Origin: Comamonadaceae bacterium
GTDB lineage: Bacteria > Pseudomonadota > Gammaproteobacteria > Burkholderiales > Burkholderiaceae_C
Direction: 5' to 3'
NCBI GenBank assembly: GCA_947451445.1
Contig: CANFZJ010000012.1
Span: 1 to 22,254 of the forward strand
DNA length: 22,254 nt
This document shows positions 7,550-15,216 of the stretch, piece after piece; the first letter of the stretch is position 1; each line of letters begins with the position of its first letter. The notes under the pieces are model-generated. The model searched no databases. It worked only from the letters and a program-made list of their open reading frames with translations, and had not been told where the DNA came from. The position numbers and the translations under genes are program-made.

Positions 7550-7898
7550 ATCCATCCTTTGGCGATGTGGGGCTGGGCATGTCATCCATGTGGTGTGAAA
7601 GCCTCTGCGCCTGGTTAATCAGCGTGCGTGTGGCGTCGGTGCCGTGCCGGAGATGAAAGCGCAGCGTGCCCAGTTTGTTTTTGACTTGGGTGGCCTCTGG
7701 CCAACCAGCAGACTGCGGCACCCGTCCTTCGCTGCGGGCGGCACTTTCAATCTGGCGGGAGAGGTCCCAAACCAAACCGAACCAGCCATCACCACATTCA
7801 AACCCCCGTGGCATGGCGGACGCACTGGCAGGCAAATGGCGCCCACGGTACAGGTACGGAAAGGCGTCCCACAGCTTCTGCGTGTTGTGCGGATTCAT
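7536..7898 (-). CDS. Uncharacterised 120-aa protein of the FECGDGWF ... TQVKxKLGxLRF family
   Basis: 120 aa; the ATG at 7896-7898 overlaps the TGA of the DUF2779 gene by four bases. The pattern FPYLYRG...FECGDGWFGLVWDLSRQIE followed by ATQVKNKLGTLRFHLR matches a widespread family of small proteins, often phage-borne or in accessory regions, that I know only as uncharacterised; the usual wording is a GDGWF..L stretch and then QVKEKFGxLRFY. No function is established. The last residues (MPSPTSPKDGYAPN) overlap the WYL start. Soluble, no membrane segment. Confidence 0.75.
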   Translation of the reverse strand: MNPHNTQKLWDAFPYLYRGRHLPASASAMPRGFECGDGWFGLVWDLSRQIESAARSEGRVPQSAGWPEATQVKNKLGTLRFHLRHGTDATRTLINQAQRLSHHMDDMPSPTSPKDGYAPN

Positions 7899-9400
7899 GG
7901 CGCACCGTGCGGCAAGGTTTGCATAGGCGCACCCGCCAAAAACCAGGCCAGCCGCACCATCGCCATGGTGTCTAGAGCGCAGTAGTCGCGCAGCCCCTGG
8001 GTCAGCGCCTGTTTGGCCGCACTGGGGGTGTCTGGGTGCACGATTTCACGGTAGGCGTCTTGCGCAGCACCGCCATGGCCAACGGCAAGTTGGGTGTAGT
8101 CCAGCTCGGGCGCGATGGTCGGCAGCACGGCTTTGATCGACCATGAACCCTGCATGACGGGGTGGTAATAGTGGGCCTTGGCCAGCGGCAACAGGTCAAA
8201 GACACGTTCGTTAATGGCAAGCAATGCCGGGGCCAGGTCCGGGAACAGCGCGGCCAGTTCGGCAATGCGGCCTTTCTCGAACGCCTGGAAGTAGACAAAC
8301 ACCGGGCCATGCTGCCCCAAAGCCGCCACCAAGGTTTTGGCACACGCCCTGCGCGGATCGTCGCCCGACACGTCCAGAAACATGGCGTGGTTCAGCTGTC
8401 CAGCGGTGTGCTCGGTATGGCAGGACCACTGAAATGGCACCTGCGTGCTGTAGGGGCTGGTCCGTGCCCAGCGGGGTACCGCCAAATTAATGGTTTCAAA
8501 GTCCAGGTAATAGCGGGGGTACGGCAGCCCACCCAATATGTAACGGGCCTCGGGGGCAAGCTCGGCCACACCGGTTTGGCTCACGCGCTGGATACGCAAC
8601 TGGGTGGCATTCAGATAGTGGGCAGGTACGTCCAGCGCATTGCCATAGCCCTGGCTGCGCAACGCCTCTTTGGTCGTTGACCGCATGCGGGTAAAAACAT
8701 CCAGCGAATACGCGGGCTGCACCGGTTGAACCCGGTCTTGGGTGCAGTAGGTTTTGAACGGGCATTCAAACGGGTCGTCACATTGCGCACCGGTTGCCAC
8801 TGTGGGCTCGTCGCCTGCCAAGGTACTACGCGCTTCGGCAATCCAGTGGGGCACCCTTGCAACCAAGGGGCACACGCTGCTGTCAAGCAGGGCGTGCTGA
8901 AACAAGCCCTGGTAGTTACCGTCCCCCTGGTACACAAACGCGGTGTTGATATGCGCCAACTCAAGGGCTGCCAATGCCAGACCGTTGTGCTGCAGCACCC
9001 AAGCCTGGATGGCGCAGTCAATGAGGTGGTAGGGCTTGACGCTGGCAGACGATTTCACCTCCACCATGCGGTAGCCGCTGGGGGTGGGTACCAACAAATC
9101 GGCACGCACCAGAACACCGTCGTGCTGGAAGGTGGCCTCAAAAAGGGGCCGATCTGGATGGGCGGCGATGGCCGTTTGGGTAGCAAGCAAGGCAGCGGCG
9201 AGGCCATCGCCATCTTCCATCAGGATGCCTTCAGGGAACAGCCCTTGCGCCACCTCGCCGACCTCGTAGCCAATCTGAAAGCTGCGCTCTGCCACGTCTG
9301 AAACATCCAGCAGATCGCACCGATGGACTTGCAGCCACAGGCGCTTGGGGCATTGCTTCCAGGCAACGATGCGAGATTTGGAAAGTCCGTGGGCAGCCAT
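7895..9400 (-). CDS. DUF2779 protein: Cas4/RecB-like nuclease domain plus DnaQ-like exonuclease domain
   Basis: 501 aa from the ATG at 9398-9400; the open frame continues upstream but homology begins at MAAHGLSKSRIVAWKQCPKRLWLQ. The N-terminal half has a PD-(D/E)XK nuclease core: Asp101 in VRADLLV, and Glu114-x-Lys116 in RMVEVKSS. Four cysteines, Cys17 near the N-terminus and Cys207, Cys213 and Cys219 after the core, reproduce the 4Fe-4S layout of Cas4 and AddB nucleases. The C-terminal half (DUF2779) has a DnaQ-like site: Asp300 and Glu302 in YYLDFETINLAVPRW, FQAFEKGRIAEL, and DYCALDTMAM (Asp472, Asp477). Thus it probably degrades or trims nucleic acid. It is the first gene of the minus-strand operon and lies divergent to higBA. 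Confidence 0.85.
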   Translation of the reverse strand: MAAHGLSKSRIVAWKQCPKRLWLQVHRCDLLDVSDVAERSFQIGYEVGEVAQGLFPEGILMEDGDGLAAALLATQTAIAAHPDRPLFEATFQHDGVLVRADLLVPTPSGYRMVEVKSSASVKPYHLIDCAIQAWVLQHNGLALAALELAHINTAFVYQGDGNYQGLFQHALLDSSVCPLVARVPHWIAEARSTLAGDEPTVATGAQCDDPFECPFKTYCTQDRVQPVQPAYSLDVFTRMRSTTKEALRSQGYGNALDVPAHYLNATQLRIQRVSQTGVAELAPEARYILGGLPYPRYYLDFETINLAVPRWARTSPYSTQVPFQWSCHTEHTAGQLNHAMFLDVSGDDPRRACAKTLVAALGQHGPVFVYFQAFEKGRIAELAALFPDLAPALLAINERVFDLLPLAKAHYYHPVMQGSWSIKAVLPTIAPELDYTQLAVGHGGAAQDAYREIVHPDTPSAAKQALTQGLRDYCALDTMAMVRLAWFLAGAPMQTLPHGAP

Positions 9401-9474
9401 GGTGTGTCTTGTTTGCAGATGTTGAACGAAGCATAACCAGCCATAGCGACAGAATATGACGCATATAAAAGACT

Positions 9475-9534
9475 CTGCCGCATGGGAGTGGATCGCGTGG
9501 AAGAGGTAACGGAACAGCGAAGTCCACGCGGCAG
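9475..9534. promoter_or_regulatory. Inverted-repeat region between the DUF2779 operon and higBA
   Basis: The 167-bp divergent gap holds nested inverted repeats: CGCGTGGA (9494-9501) with TCCACGCG (9523-9530), and CTGCCGC (9475-9481) with GCGGCAG (9528-9534). They lie 34 bases or more upstream of the higB ATG and are plausible operators for the HigA or WYL protein. An AT-rich GCATATAAAAG tract (9461-9471) next to them could contain a -10 element. No strong promoter is certain. Confidence 0.4.
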
Positions 9535-9567
9535 TCAATCCTCCCAAAACGGGACAAAATCACAACC

Positions 9568-9876
9568 ATGCGCGTCATTGCCAAAAGCACCCTCACACAA
9601 TTCTGGGAACTCCCGCCCTACGCAGACGCCAAAGGGCCGCTGGAAAGCTGGCACGACGAAGCCGCCAAAGCCGACTGGACATCGCCGCAAGACATCAAAA
9701 ACCACTACCGCAGCGCCAACATTTGCGGCAACAACCGGGTCGTCTTCAACATAGGCGGCAACAATTACAGGCTGGTGGTTGAAGTGCAGTACCAGGCGGG
9801 CATTGTCTGGGTCAAGTTCATCGGCACCCATGCACAGTACGACCTCATCGACGTGGAGAGCATCAATGCACATTAA
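9568..9876 (+). CDS. higB: HigB-family toxin (RelE-superfamily mRNA interferase)
   Basis: 102 aa, the family's usual length. It carries the HigB wording: MRVIAKSTLTQFWE, ESWHDEAAKADW, the DIKNHYRSA-type stretch, NNRVVFNIGGNNYRLVV and KFIGTHAQYDLID at the end, which includes the His and Tyr used by this class for ribosome-dependent mRNA cleavage. The toxin gene comes first and the antitoxin second, as in hig modules. The ATG at 9568 has only a weak upstream ribosome binding site. It overlaps higA by 11 bases. Confidence 0.93.
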   Translation: MRVIAKSTLTQFWELPPYADAKGPLESWHDEAAKADWTSPQDIKNHYRSANICGNNRVVFNIGGNNYRLVVEVQYQAGIVWVKFIGTHAQYDLIDVESINAH

Positions 9877-10225
9877 ACCTATCCGTACCGACGACGATTT
9901 GCGTGCGGCATTCGCACAGCTGGAGTCCGTTTTCCAAGCCCAGGCGGGCACAGAGCAGGCGGACGAAATGGAGATTCTGGTAGCGTTGATCGAGGCCTAC
10001 GAGAACCGGCACGACCCCATTGGCCCGGCCGACCCGGTCGAAGCCATCAAATTCCGTATGGAGCAACAAGGCCTGACGCCCCGTAATTTGGAGCCCTTCA
10101 TCGGCCCCAGCGGCCGGGTATCCGAGGTGCTCAACCACAAGCGCGGCCTGAGCCTGCGCATGGTCAAGCGCTTGCATGACGGCCTGCGCATTCCGTACGA
10201 GAGCCTGCTGTCGGCTGCTGTGTGA
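9866..10225 (+). CDS. higA: HigA-family antitoxin, helix-turn-helix protein
   Basis: 119 aa from the ATG at 9866 inside the end of higB. The N-terminal part (MHIKPIRTDDDLRAAFAQLE, EMEILVALIEAYENRHDPI) is the standard HigA toxin-binding region, followed by an XRE-like HTH: AIKFRMEQQGLTPRNLEPFIG, SGRVSEVLNHKRGLSLRMVKRLHDGLRIP. It should neutralise HigB and repress the operon by binding the upstream inverted repeats. No further gene in the module; the FAD oxidoreductase begins 32 bases later. Confidence 0.92.
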   Translation: MHIKPIRTDDDLRAAFAQLESVFQAQAGTEQADEMEILVALIEAYENRHDPIGPADPVEAIKFRMEQQGLTPRNLEPFIGPSGRVSEVLNHKRGLSLRMVKRLHDGLRIPYESLLSAAV

Positions 10226-10257
10226 TGGCGTAATGTGCTGAACTTGGCCCCCGCGTG

Positions 10258-11844
10258 ATGCAGCGCCGCCACTTCCTAGCCGCCAGCGCCCTGCCCCTGC
10301 TGGGCTGCGAACGCCCCCCCGAAATCGCGGGCGGCTTCACCGGCATCCACTTCGAGCGCGGCCACCTACTGCGCGACGGCAAGGGCTGGCCTGCGCCCAG
10401 CGTCACCCGCCGCACCGACGTGCTGATTGCCGGGGGCGGCGTAGCCGGGCTGGCGGCGGCGCGGGCGTTGCGGCTCAAAGGCATCGAAGACTTCGCCCTG
10501 CTGGAACTGGAAGACAGCGCGGGCGGCAACAGCCGGGGCGGCGTGGTGGGCGGCATCGCCTGCCCGCTGGGGGCGCACTACCTGCCGGTGCCGGGCGATG
10601 GCGCGCCGGAGGTACAGAACCTGCTGGAAGAACTGGGCCTGCGCCGCCGGGTGGCGGGGCGCTGGGAATACGACGAGCGGCATCTGTGCCACAGCCCGCA
10701 GGAGCGGCTGTTCTTTAACGGCAGTTGGCAAGACGGGCTGCTGCCAGTGCAAGGCGTGGGGGCGGGCACGCTGGCGCAGTACCAGAAGTTTGCGAATCTG
10801 GTGGAGCAACTGCGGCAGCAGGCACACTGGACGATTCCTGCATCAAATCAGCCTCTAGCGCAGGTACAACATGCGCTAGCAGCTATTACATTCATAGCAT
10901 TGCTAGACCAGCAGGGGTTGACCGACCCGCAGCTGCGCTGGTACCTGGACTACTGCTGCCGCGACGACTTTGGTGCGGGCAGCGCCACGGTGTCGGCCTG
11001 GGCGGGCATCCACTACTTCGCCAGCCGCCACGGCTTTCACGCACCGGGCGCGGACAACGCCGAGCGCGACGCGGTGCTGACCTGGCCCGAGGGCAATGGC
11101 TGGATCACACAACGGCTGGCCGTGCCGTTAGGTGAGCGCTTGCACACCGGGCAGGTGGTGTTGCGCGTGGCTGCGGTGAAACACGGCGTGGAGGTGGACG
11201 CATTCAATACCGCCACGCAGACGGTGGAGCGCTGGCAGGCGCAGCGGGCCATCGTGGCGCTGCCGGTGTTCATCGCCGCGCGGGTGGTGCAGAACCCGCC
11301 CGACTTTCTGGTCCAGACCGCCGCCCGCACCCCGTATGCACCCTGGCTGGTGGCCAATATCCACATCGACAAGCCCTTGCACGACCGCCCCGGCCCCGCG
11401 CCGAGCTGGGACAACGTGCTGTACGGCGACGGCAAAACGATGGGTTTGGGCTACGTGGATGCCATGCACCAAAGCCTGCTGCCCGTGCCCGGTGCCACGG
11501 TGCTGACCTACTACCGGGCGCTGGGCGATGTGCCGAACGGCCGCCGCCTGCTGCTGGAAAAACCCTGGGCGGCCTGGCGCAACGAGATCCTGGCCGAGCT
11601 GGCCGTGGCCCACCCCGACATCGCGCAGAAAGCCACCCGCATGGACATCACCCGCTACGGCCACGCGATGGCCGTGCCCACCCCTGCAGTTGCAAGCCAA
11701 ATCGGCCTCCAGCGCATATTCCACCTGCGCAGGCAGCTACAAAAACCGCAGCGGCTGGCATTTGCGCACAGCGACTGGGCGGGCTACTCGGTGTTTGAAG
11801 AAGCGTTTACGCAAGGGCATGCTGCGGGCAGCAGGTCTAGCTAG
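10258..11844 (+). CDS. Tat-exported FAD-dependent oxidoreductase lipoprotein (amine-oxidase-like)
   Basis: 528 aa from the ATG at 10258 (a GTG directly before it is in frame). The N-terminus MQRRHFLAASALPLLGC has a twin-arginine motif (Arg3-Arg4) and a lipobox (LLGC, Cys17), so a folded, FAD-loaded protein is probably exported by Tat and lipid-anchored. The FAD-binding motif VLIAGGGVAGLAAARAL lies at 55-71, followed by LLELEDSAGGNSRGG; conserved blocks LRWYLDYCCRDDFGAGSA and WPEGNGW follow. The family is often seen next to spermidine synthase, suggesting a polyamine link, but the substrate is unknown. Two hairpin-repeat copies lie in the frame, at codons 196-209 and 481-494. It converges on and overlaps the gallate dioxygenase gene by 8 bases. 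Confidence 0.85.
   Translation: MQRRHFLAASALPLLGCERPPEIAGGFTGIHFERGHLLRDGKGWPAPSVTRRTDVLIAGGGVAGLAAARALRLKGIEDFALLELEDSAGGNSRGGVVGGIACPLGAHYLPVPGDGAPEVQNLLEELGLRRRVAGRWEYDERHLCHSPQERLFFNGSWQDGLLPVQGVGAGTLAQYQKFANLVEQLRQQAHWTIPASNQPLAQVQHALAAITFIALLDQQGLTDPQLRWYLDYCCRDDFGAGSATVSAWAGIHYFASRHGFHAPGADNAERDAVLTWPEGNGWITQRLAVPLGERLHTGQVVLRVAAVKHGVEVDAFNTATQTVERWQAQRAIVALPVFIAARVVQNPPDFLVQTAARTPYAPWLVANIHIDKPLHDRPGPAPSWDNVLYGDGKTMGLGYVDAMHQSLLPVPGATVLTYYRALGDVPNGRRLLLEKPWAAWRNEILAELAVAHPDIAQKATRMDITRYGHAMAVPTPAVASQIGLQRIFHLRRQLQKPQRLAFAHSDWAGYSVFEEAFTQGHAAGSRSS
10845..10885 (+). repeat. Comamonadaceae-type hairpin repeat inside coding sequence, copy 1
   Basis: 41 nt with perfect 8-bp arms CTAGCGCA (10855-10862) and TGCGCTAG (10872-10879) around a 9-base loop, flanked by AAATCAGCCT and CAGCTA. 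It matches copy 2 (11699-11739) at 32 of 41 positions and shares its stem with the intergenic copy at 17281-17321. It is translated here as SNQPLAQVQHALAA. Confidence 0.8.
11699..11739 (+). repeat. Hairpin repeat inside coding sequence, degenerate copy 2
   Basis: 41 nt aligned without gaps to copy 1 (32/41 identical): AAATCGGCCTCCAGCGCA, then TGCGC and CAGCTA. The stem is partly eroded (GCGCA/TGCGC remains). It is read in a different frame from copy 1, giving QIGLQRIFHLRRQL, close to the protein's C-terminus. Confidence 0.65.
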
Positions 11845-13123
11845 GCTTGGCTTCAAAAGTAGCGGTGCTGCTGCCCGCCACCGAATACAGTGCCCCCGGT
11901 GCATTGCGGGTTTGCTGGAACTGCTCCAGGGTCTCGCCGCGCATGGCCGCGTAGATGTGCAGGTTGGACACGCCGAGCACCGCGCCCAGTTTCTCCAGCA
12001 CAAAGAAGATCGCGCCGTAGTGCAGCAGGCCGCGCCAGTCGCGGGCGCGCAGCAGGCTGCGTTCCTGCTCCGACAAGTCGGCAGCGGCAAAGCTGGCCTC
12101 GGGGTCGGCCAGAAAGGCGGCGCGGTGTGCGGGCTGCACCATGGCGTGCAGGTAGCGGTTCAGCCGGTAGGCCAGGGCGCTGCGGGCCAGGTCAAACGGG
12201 TAGCTGCCGGTGAGGGCCTGCGCGCCGTCCAGCTGGCGGGCCATGTGGGCCTGGTGGCGGGCGACTTCACCGGCCTGGGCGGGGGCGGCCAGGTTCTCGT
12301 ACACGGCGGTGGCGATGCCGGTCATGGACGGCAGGTAGTAGCTTTGGTGCAGCTTGCGCACCTGGCTGGACAAGGCACCGCGCATCGTCAGCCACATGAT
12401 GACCTCGGCCCCTTCCATGCCGCCCAGCGTGGCGTATTCGGCCTGGGTCATTTCGGTCAGGCGCACCGGGTCGTTTTCAAACAAGTCCAGAAACTGGGCG
12501 TCCCAGGCCGGGTTGTTGAAACCGGCACGCTCACCGTGCACCTGGTGCGACAGCCCCCCCGTGGCCACGATGGCCACGCGCAGGTCTTCGGGGTAGCTCT
12601 CGATGGCCCGGCGCAGCGCCTGGCCCAGCTTGTAGCAGCGCCGTGCGCTGGGCACGGGGAACTGCAGCACGCCCATTTGCAAAGGCACTACCTGCACCGG
12701 CCAGGCCGGGTCGTGCTGGCACAGCATGGACAGCGGCGAAAAGCAGCCGTGGTCCAGCGGTTTGTCCTGGAAGAAGGACATGTCGAACTCGTCGGCCACC
12801 AGCGACTGGCCGATGTGCGCGGCCAGCGCCGGATGGCCCTGCACGGGGGGCAGGTCGCGCACGCCACCGCCTTCGTCGGCCACCTTCCATTCGGGGCCTA
12901 CGCCCAACGCAAACGCCGAGTAGTGGTCGAAAAAGAAGGAGGTGACGTGGTCGTTGTAGATGAACAGCAGCACGTCGGGCCGCTTCTCCTCCAGCCAGGC
13001 TTGCACCGGGGCGAAGGCTTCAAAAATGGGTGCCCAGACCGGGTCGTCGCGCTTGTTGCGGTCGAACGCAAAGCCAATCGTTGGCGTGTGGGAGGCGGCG
13101 ATGCCGCCAATAATGGTTGCCAT
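11837..13123 (-). CDS. galA: Gallate dioxygenase (fused LigB-LigA extradiol ring-cleavage enzyme)
   Basis: 428 aa, the length of single-chain gallate dioxygenases (GalA/DesB, about 420 aa), which fuse a LigB-type catalytic part to a LigA-like C-terminus. Iron ligands by family analogy are His12 (ASHTPTIG), His59 (YNDHVTSFF) and Glu240 (MEGAEV); His193 in GGLSHQVHGE is the likely acid-base residue. WPVQVVPLQ, ARRCYKLGQALRRAIESYPEDL and HQSYYLPSMTGIA are family blocks. The LigA-like part starts near 310 (FDLARSALAYRLNRYLHAM). It opens gallate to 4-oxalomesaconate; protocatechuate or methylgallate could also be used. It is the last gene after dctPQM, 32 bases downstream of dctM. The later pathway genes are not in this window. 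Confidence 0.88.
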   Translation of the reverse strand: MATIIGGIAASHTPTIGFAFDRNKRDDPVWAPIFEAFAPVQAWLEEKRPDVLLFIYNDHVTSFFFDHYSAFALGVGPEWKVADEGGGVRDLPPVQGHPALAAHIGQSLVADEFDMSFFQDKPLDHGCFSPLSMLCQHDPAWPVQVVPLQMGVLQFPVPSARRCYKLGQALRRAIESYPEDLRVAIVATGGLSHQVHGERAGFNNPAWDAQFLDLFENDPVRLTEMTQAEYATLGGMEGAEVIMWLTMRGALSSQVRKLHQSYYLPSMTGIATAVYENLAAPAQAGEVARHQAHMARQLDGAQALTGSYPFDLARSALAYRLNRYLHAMVQPAHRAAFLADPEASFAAADLSEQERSLLRARDWRGLLHYGAIFFVLEKLGAVLGVSNLHIYAAMRGETLEQFQQTRNAPGALYSVAGSSTATFEAKPS

Positions 13124-13155
13124 AGTTTCGGGCTTTCTAACTAGTTACAGACGTT

Positions 13156-14487
13156 TCAACCACCGAAGGTGCGCACCAGCACCAGCGACATCGACGGGAA
13201 CGCCAGCAGCAGCGCGATGCGAATGAAGTCCGACGCCAGGAAGGGCATCACCCCTCGGAAGGTCTCTTTCAAAGGCACGTCTTTGGCCAGGCGGTTGATG
13301 ATGTAGACGTTCATGCCCACGGGCGGATGCACCAGGCCAATCTCCACCACCATCAGGGCCAAGATGCCAAACCAGATGCTCTTGTCGGTTGCGCCCATGC
13401 CGTAGAAGTCCAGCCCCATGACCACCGGGTAAAAGATCGGAATGGTCAGCAAAATCATGGCCAGGCTGTCCATCACGCAGCCCAGCAGGATGTAGATGGC
13501 CAGGATCACCAGCATCACCAGCATGGGCGACATATGGCTGTTTTGCACCCAGGTTGCCAGTTCCACCGGCATTTGCGACAGGGCCAACGTGCTGTTGAGC
13601 ATGTCCGCACCCAGCAGCACCAGAAAGATCATGGCCGTGGCCTGGGCCGTGCCCAACGCACTGGCCAACACGCCGCGCATGCGCATGCCGCCGGTGGCCA
13701 TGGCCAGCACGCCGCAGGCCGCTGCACCAATGGCGGCTGCCTCGGTGGGGTTGGCCCAGCCGCCATAAATACCCACGATGACCACCGCAAACACGCCCAG
13801 CACCGGGGCGACCTGCAGCAAGGCCTTGATGCGCCCTGCCCAGGGCACCACCGGACCGGCAGGGCCGCTCTTGGGGTTGACCGTGACCATGATCTTGATG
13901 ACCAGCATGTAGCCCAGCATGGCGATGATGCCGGGCAGCACGGCGGCCATGAACAGCTTGCCAATCGACTCCTGGGTCAGGATGGCGTAGATCACCAGCG
14001 GGACCGACGGCGGGATCATGATGCCCAGCGTGCCCCCGGCGGCCAGCGCCCCGGTGGACAGGCTACCGGCGTAGCCAAACCGTTTCAGTTCGGGCAAGGC
14101 CACCTGCCCCATGGTGGCCGCCGTGGCCAGGGACGAGCCGCAAATGGCCCCGAACCCGGCGCAAGCCCCCACCGCTGCCATCGCCACGCCGCCCTTCCAG
14201 TGGCCCATGAAGGCCGACACAAAGCGGAACAGCGCGGCGCTCAAGCCCCCGTGCGTCGCAAACTGGCCCATCAACAGGAACAGCGGAATCACCACCAGGT
14301 CGTAGTTGGACAGACGGGCATAGGCCACGTTTTTCAGCATACTGAGCAGGGGCGTCACGTTGCCCCCGGTCAGGTACACATAGCCCGCAGCGCCCATGGT
14401 GAACATGGCGACGCCAATCGGCACGCGCAGCACCAACAGCACCAACAGCAGCGCAAACACGGCCAAACCGACTTGAATACCGCTCAT
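13156..14487 (-). CDS. dctM: TRAP transporter large permease (DctM)
   Basis: 443 aa from the ATG at 14485-14487, with AAGGAG seven bases upstream (CTCCTT at 14495-14500 on the plus strand), inside the end of dctQ. ATG and the dctQ TGA overlap by four bases. About twelve hydrophobic segments are seen. Family signatures include VPIGVAMFTMGAAGYVYL near the start, VVIPLFLLMGQFATHGGLS, GALAAGGTLGIMIPPSVPLVIYAILTQ written here in parts (GTLGIMIPPSVPLVIYA), and LVHPPVGMNVYIIN. DctM is the inner-membrane channel that co-transports Na+ and the organic acid delivered by DctP. Substrate is probably an aromatic carboxylate given the neighbouring ring-cleavage gene. Confidence 0.93.
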   Translation of the reverse strand: MSGIQVGLAVFALLLVLLVLRVPIGVAMFTMGAAGYVYLTGGNVTPLLSMLKNVAYARLSNYDLVVIPLFLLMGQFATHGGLSAALFRFVSAFMGHWKGGVAMAAVGACAGFGAICGSSLATAATMGQVALPELKRFGYAGSLSTGALAAGGTLGIMIPPSVPLVIYAILTQESIGKLFMAAVLPGIIAMLGYMLVIKIMVTVNPKSGPAGPVVPWAGRIKALLQVAPVLGVFAVVIVGIYGGWANPTEAAAIGAAACGVLAMATGGMRMRGVLASALGTAQATAMIFLVLLGADMLNSTLALSQMPVELATWVQNSHMSPMLVMLVILAIYILLGCVMDSLAMILLTIPIFYPVVMGLDFYGMGATDKSIWFGILALMVVEIGLVHPPVGMNVYIINRLAKDVPLKETFRGVMPFLASDFIRIALLLAFPSMSLVLVRTFGG

Positions 14488-15050
14488 GGCTGGGCTCCTT
14501 GCGTGGACGGACCACCCGCGCGCAGGCTTTGGCCCGCGTGCCACACCGCCATGTAGCCACCGGCCAGGGCCAGCAGCACAAAGCCGGGCACCATGGCGAT
14601 CTGCCCCCACCACAGGGGCAGGTCCAGAATCATGGTCATCTCACCGGCTTCGCGCACGGTCAACGCCCCCACCAGGGTGCGCCAGGCCAGCAGCGCGCCG
14701 ACCAGGCCCACCAGCGTGGAGCCCAAGGCGTCCAGCGCATGCACCTTGGCAGCCGACATGGTGGCGGTGAAGAAGTCCACCTTCACATCGCCACCATTCA
14801 GATGGCAATAGGCAAAAAAGGTGGATGCAGCAACCGCGCTGCAGACCTGCAGCAGCTCTACGTCGCCGGGCACAGGCGCAGACCACAGCTTGCGGCCCAC
14901 GATGGACACAATGCTCATCAGCACCAGGCCCACAAAGACGATGCCGCCGCACACGCTAGCCGTTTTGCACACCGCCAGCAGTCGCTGCCCCATCGGGCCA
15001 AAAGTAGACAGGGCGTGGCTCGGGGGCTCGCCGGGAATGGGTTCTTGCAT
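14484..15050 (-). CDS. dctQ: TRAP transporter small permease (DctQ)
   Basis: 188 aa, typical for DctQ, with four predicted membrane segments at about 33-52, 66-83, 107-126 and 147-168. The conserved middle (GDVELLQVCSAVAASTFFAYCHLNGGDVKVDFF) fits the DctQ family, including the G-x-V-x-VD block after the second helix. It forms the membrane complex with DctM. The start ATG at 15048-15050 lacks a strong ribosome binding site, but no better start exists. It is 167 bp beyond the dctP stop, a wide gap for a TRAP operon, and overlaps dctM by four bases. Confidence 0.9.
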   Translation of the reverse strand: MQEPIPGEPPSHALSTFGPMGQRLLAVCKTASVCGGIVFVGLVLMSIVSIVGRKLWSAPVPGDVELLQVCSAVAASTFFAYCHLNGGDVKVDFFTATMSAAKVHALDALGSTLVGLVGALLAWRTLVGALTVREAGEMTMILDLPLWWGQIAMVPGFVLLALAGGYMAVWHAGQSLRAGGPSTQGAQP

Positions 15051-15216
15051 GACTCACAATTTCTCAAAAAATAGGGCTACAGGTTGCAGCCGTACACAGG
15101 GCAATAGGGACAGCCCCTTCCAGAACTGCGCGGATCTGGCTTTGCCAGGCCGCTGCAGTTGCCCCCTGCAAGGAGGGAGGAGGCCACGCGCAGCGGGCAA
15201 GCCTGGGGGTGTGCAA
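15051..15216 (-). other. Intergenic segment between dctP and dctQ, GC-rich, possible structured element
   Basis: 166 bp with no gene. It contains short inverted repeats, for example CTGGC (15136-15140) with GCCAG (15144-15148), and two nearby CTGCAG/CTGCA blocks. In minus-strand transcripts this could fold and lower dctQM expression relative to dctP. It resembles GC-rich intergenic repeats I recall in Comamonadaceae, but I cannot verify that here. No U-run terminator. Confidence 0.3.

Noticed and set aside
6614..7618. Long plus-strand open frame opposite the WYL gene
   Set aside because: It is antisense to a clearly homologous gene; the open frame results from high GC and codon bias and the product has no recognisable features.
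560..10257. Direct repeats as attachment sites at the two edges of the island
   Set aside because: The best match between the edges (around 577-590 and 10226-10240) is only about 10 of 14 positions, no better than chance, and no integrase gene is seen.
11845..13144. Continuation of a plus-strand frame through the gallate dioxygenase region (11528-13144)
   Set aside because: It overlaps the oxidoreductase out of frame and then runs antisense to a dioxygenase with intact metal ligands.
13327..14556. Long plus-strand open frame rich in His, Gln and Gly opposite dctM
   Set aside because: Its composition is the typical antisense shadow of a GC-rich membrane protein gene; dctM has clear family signatures.
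15120..15216. Intrinsic terminator after dctP
   Set aside because: Only short stems are present and no U-run follows on the minus strand; it is kept only as a possible structured segment.
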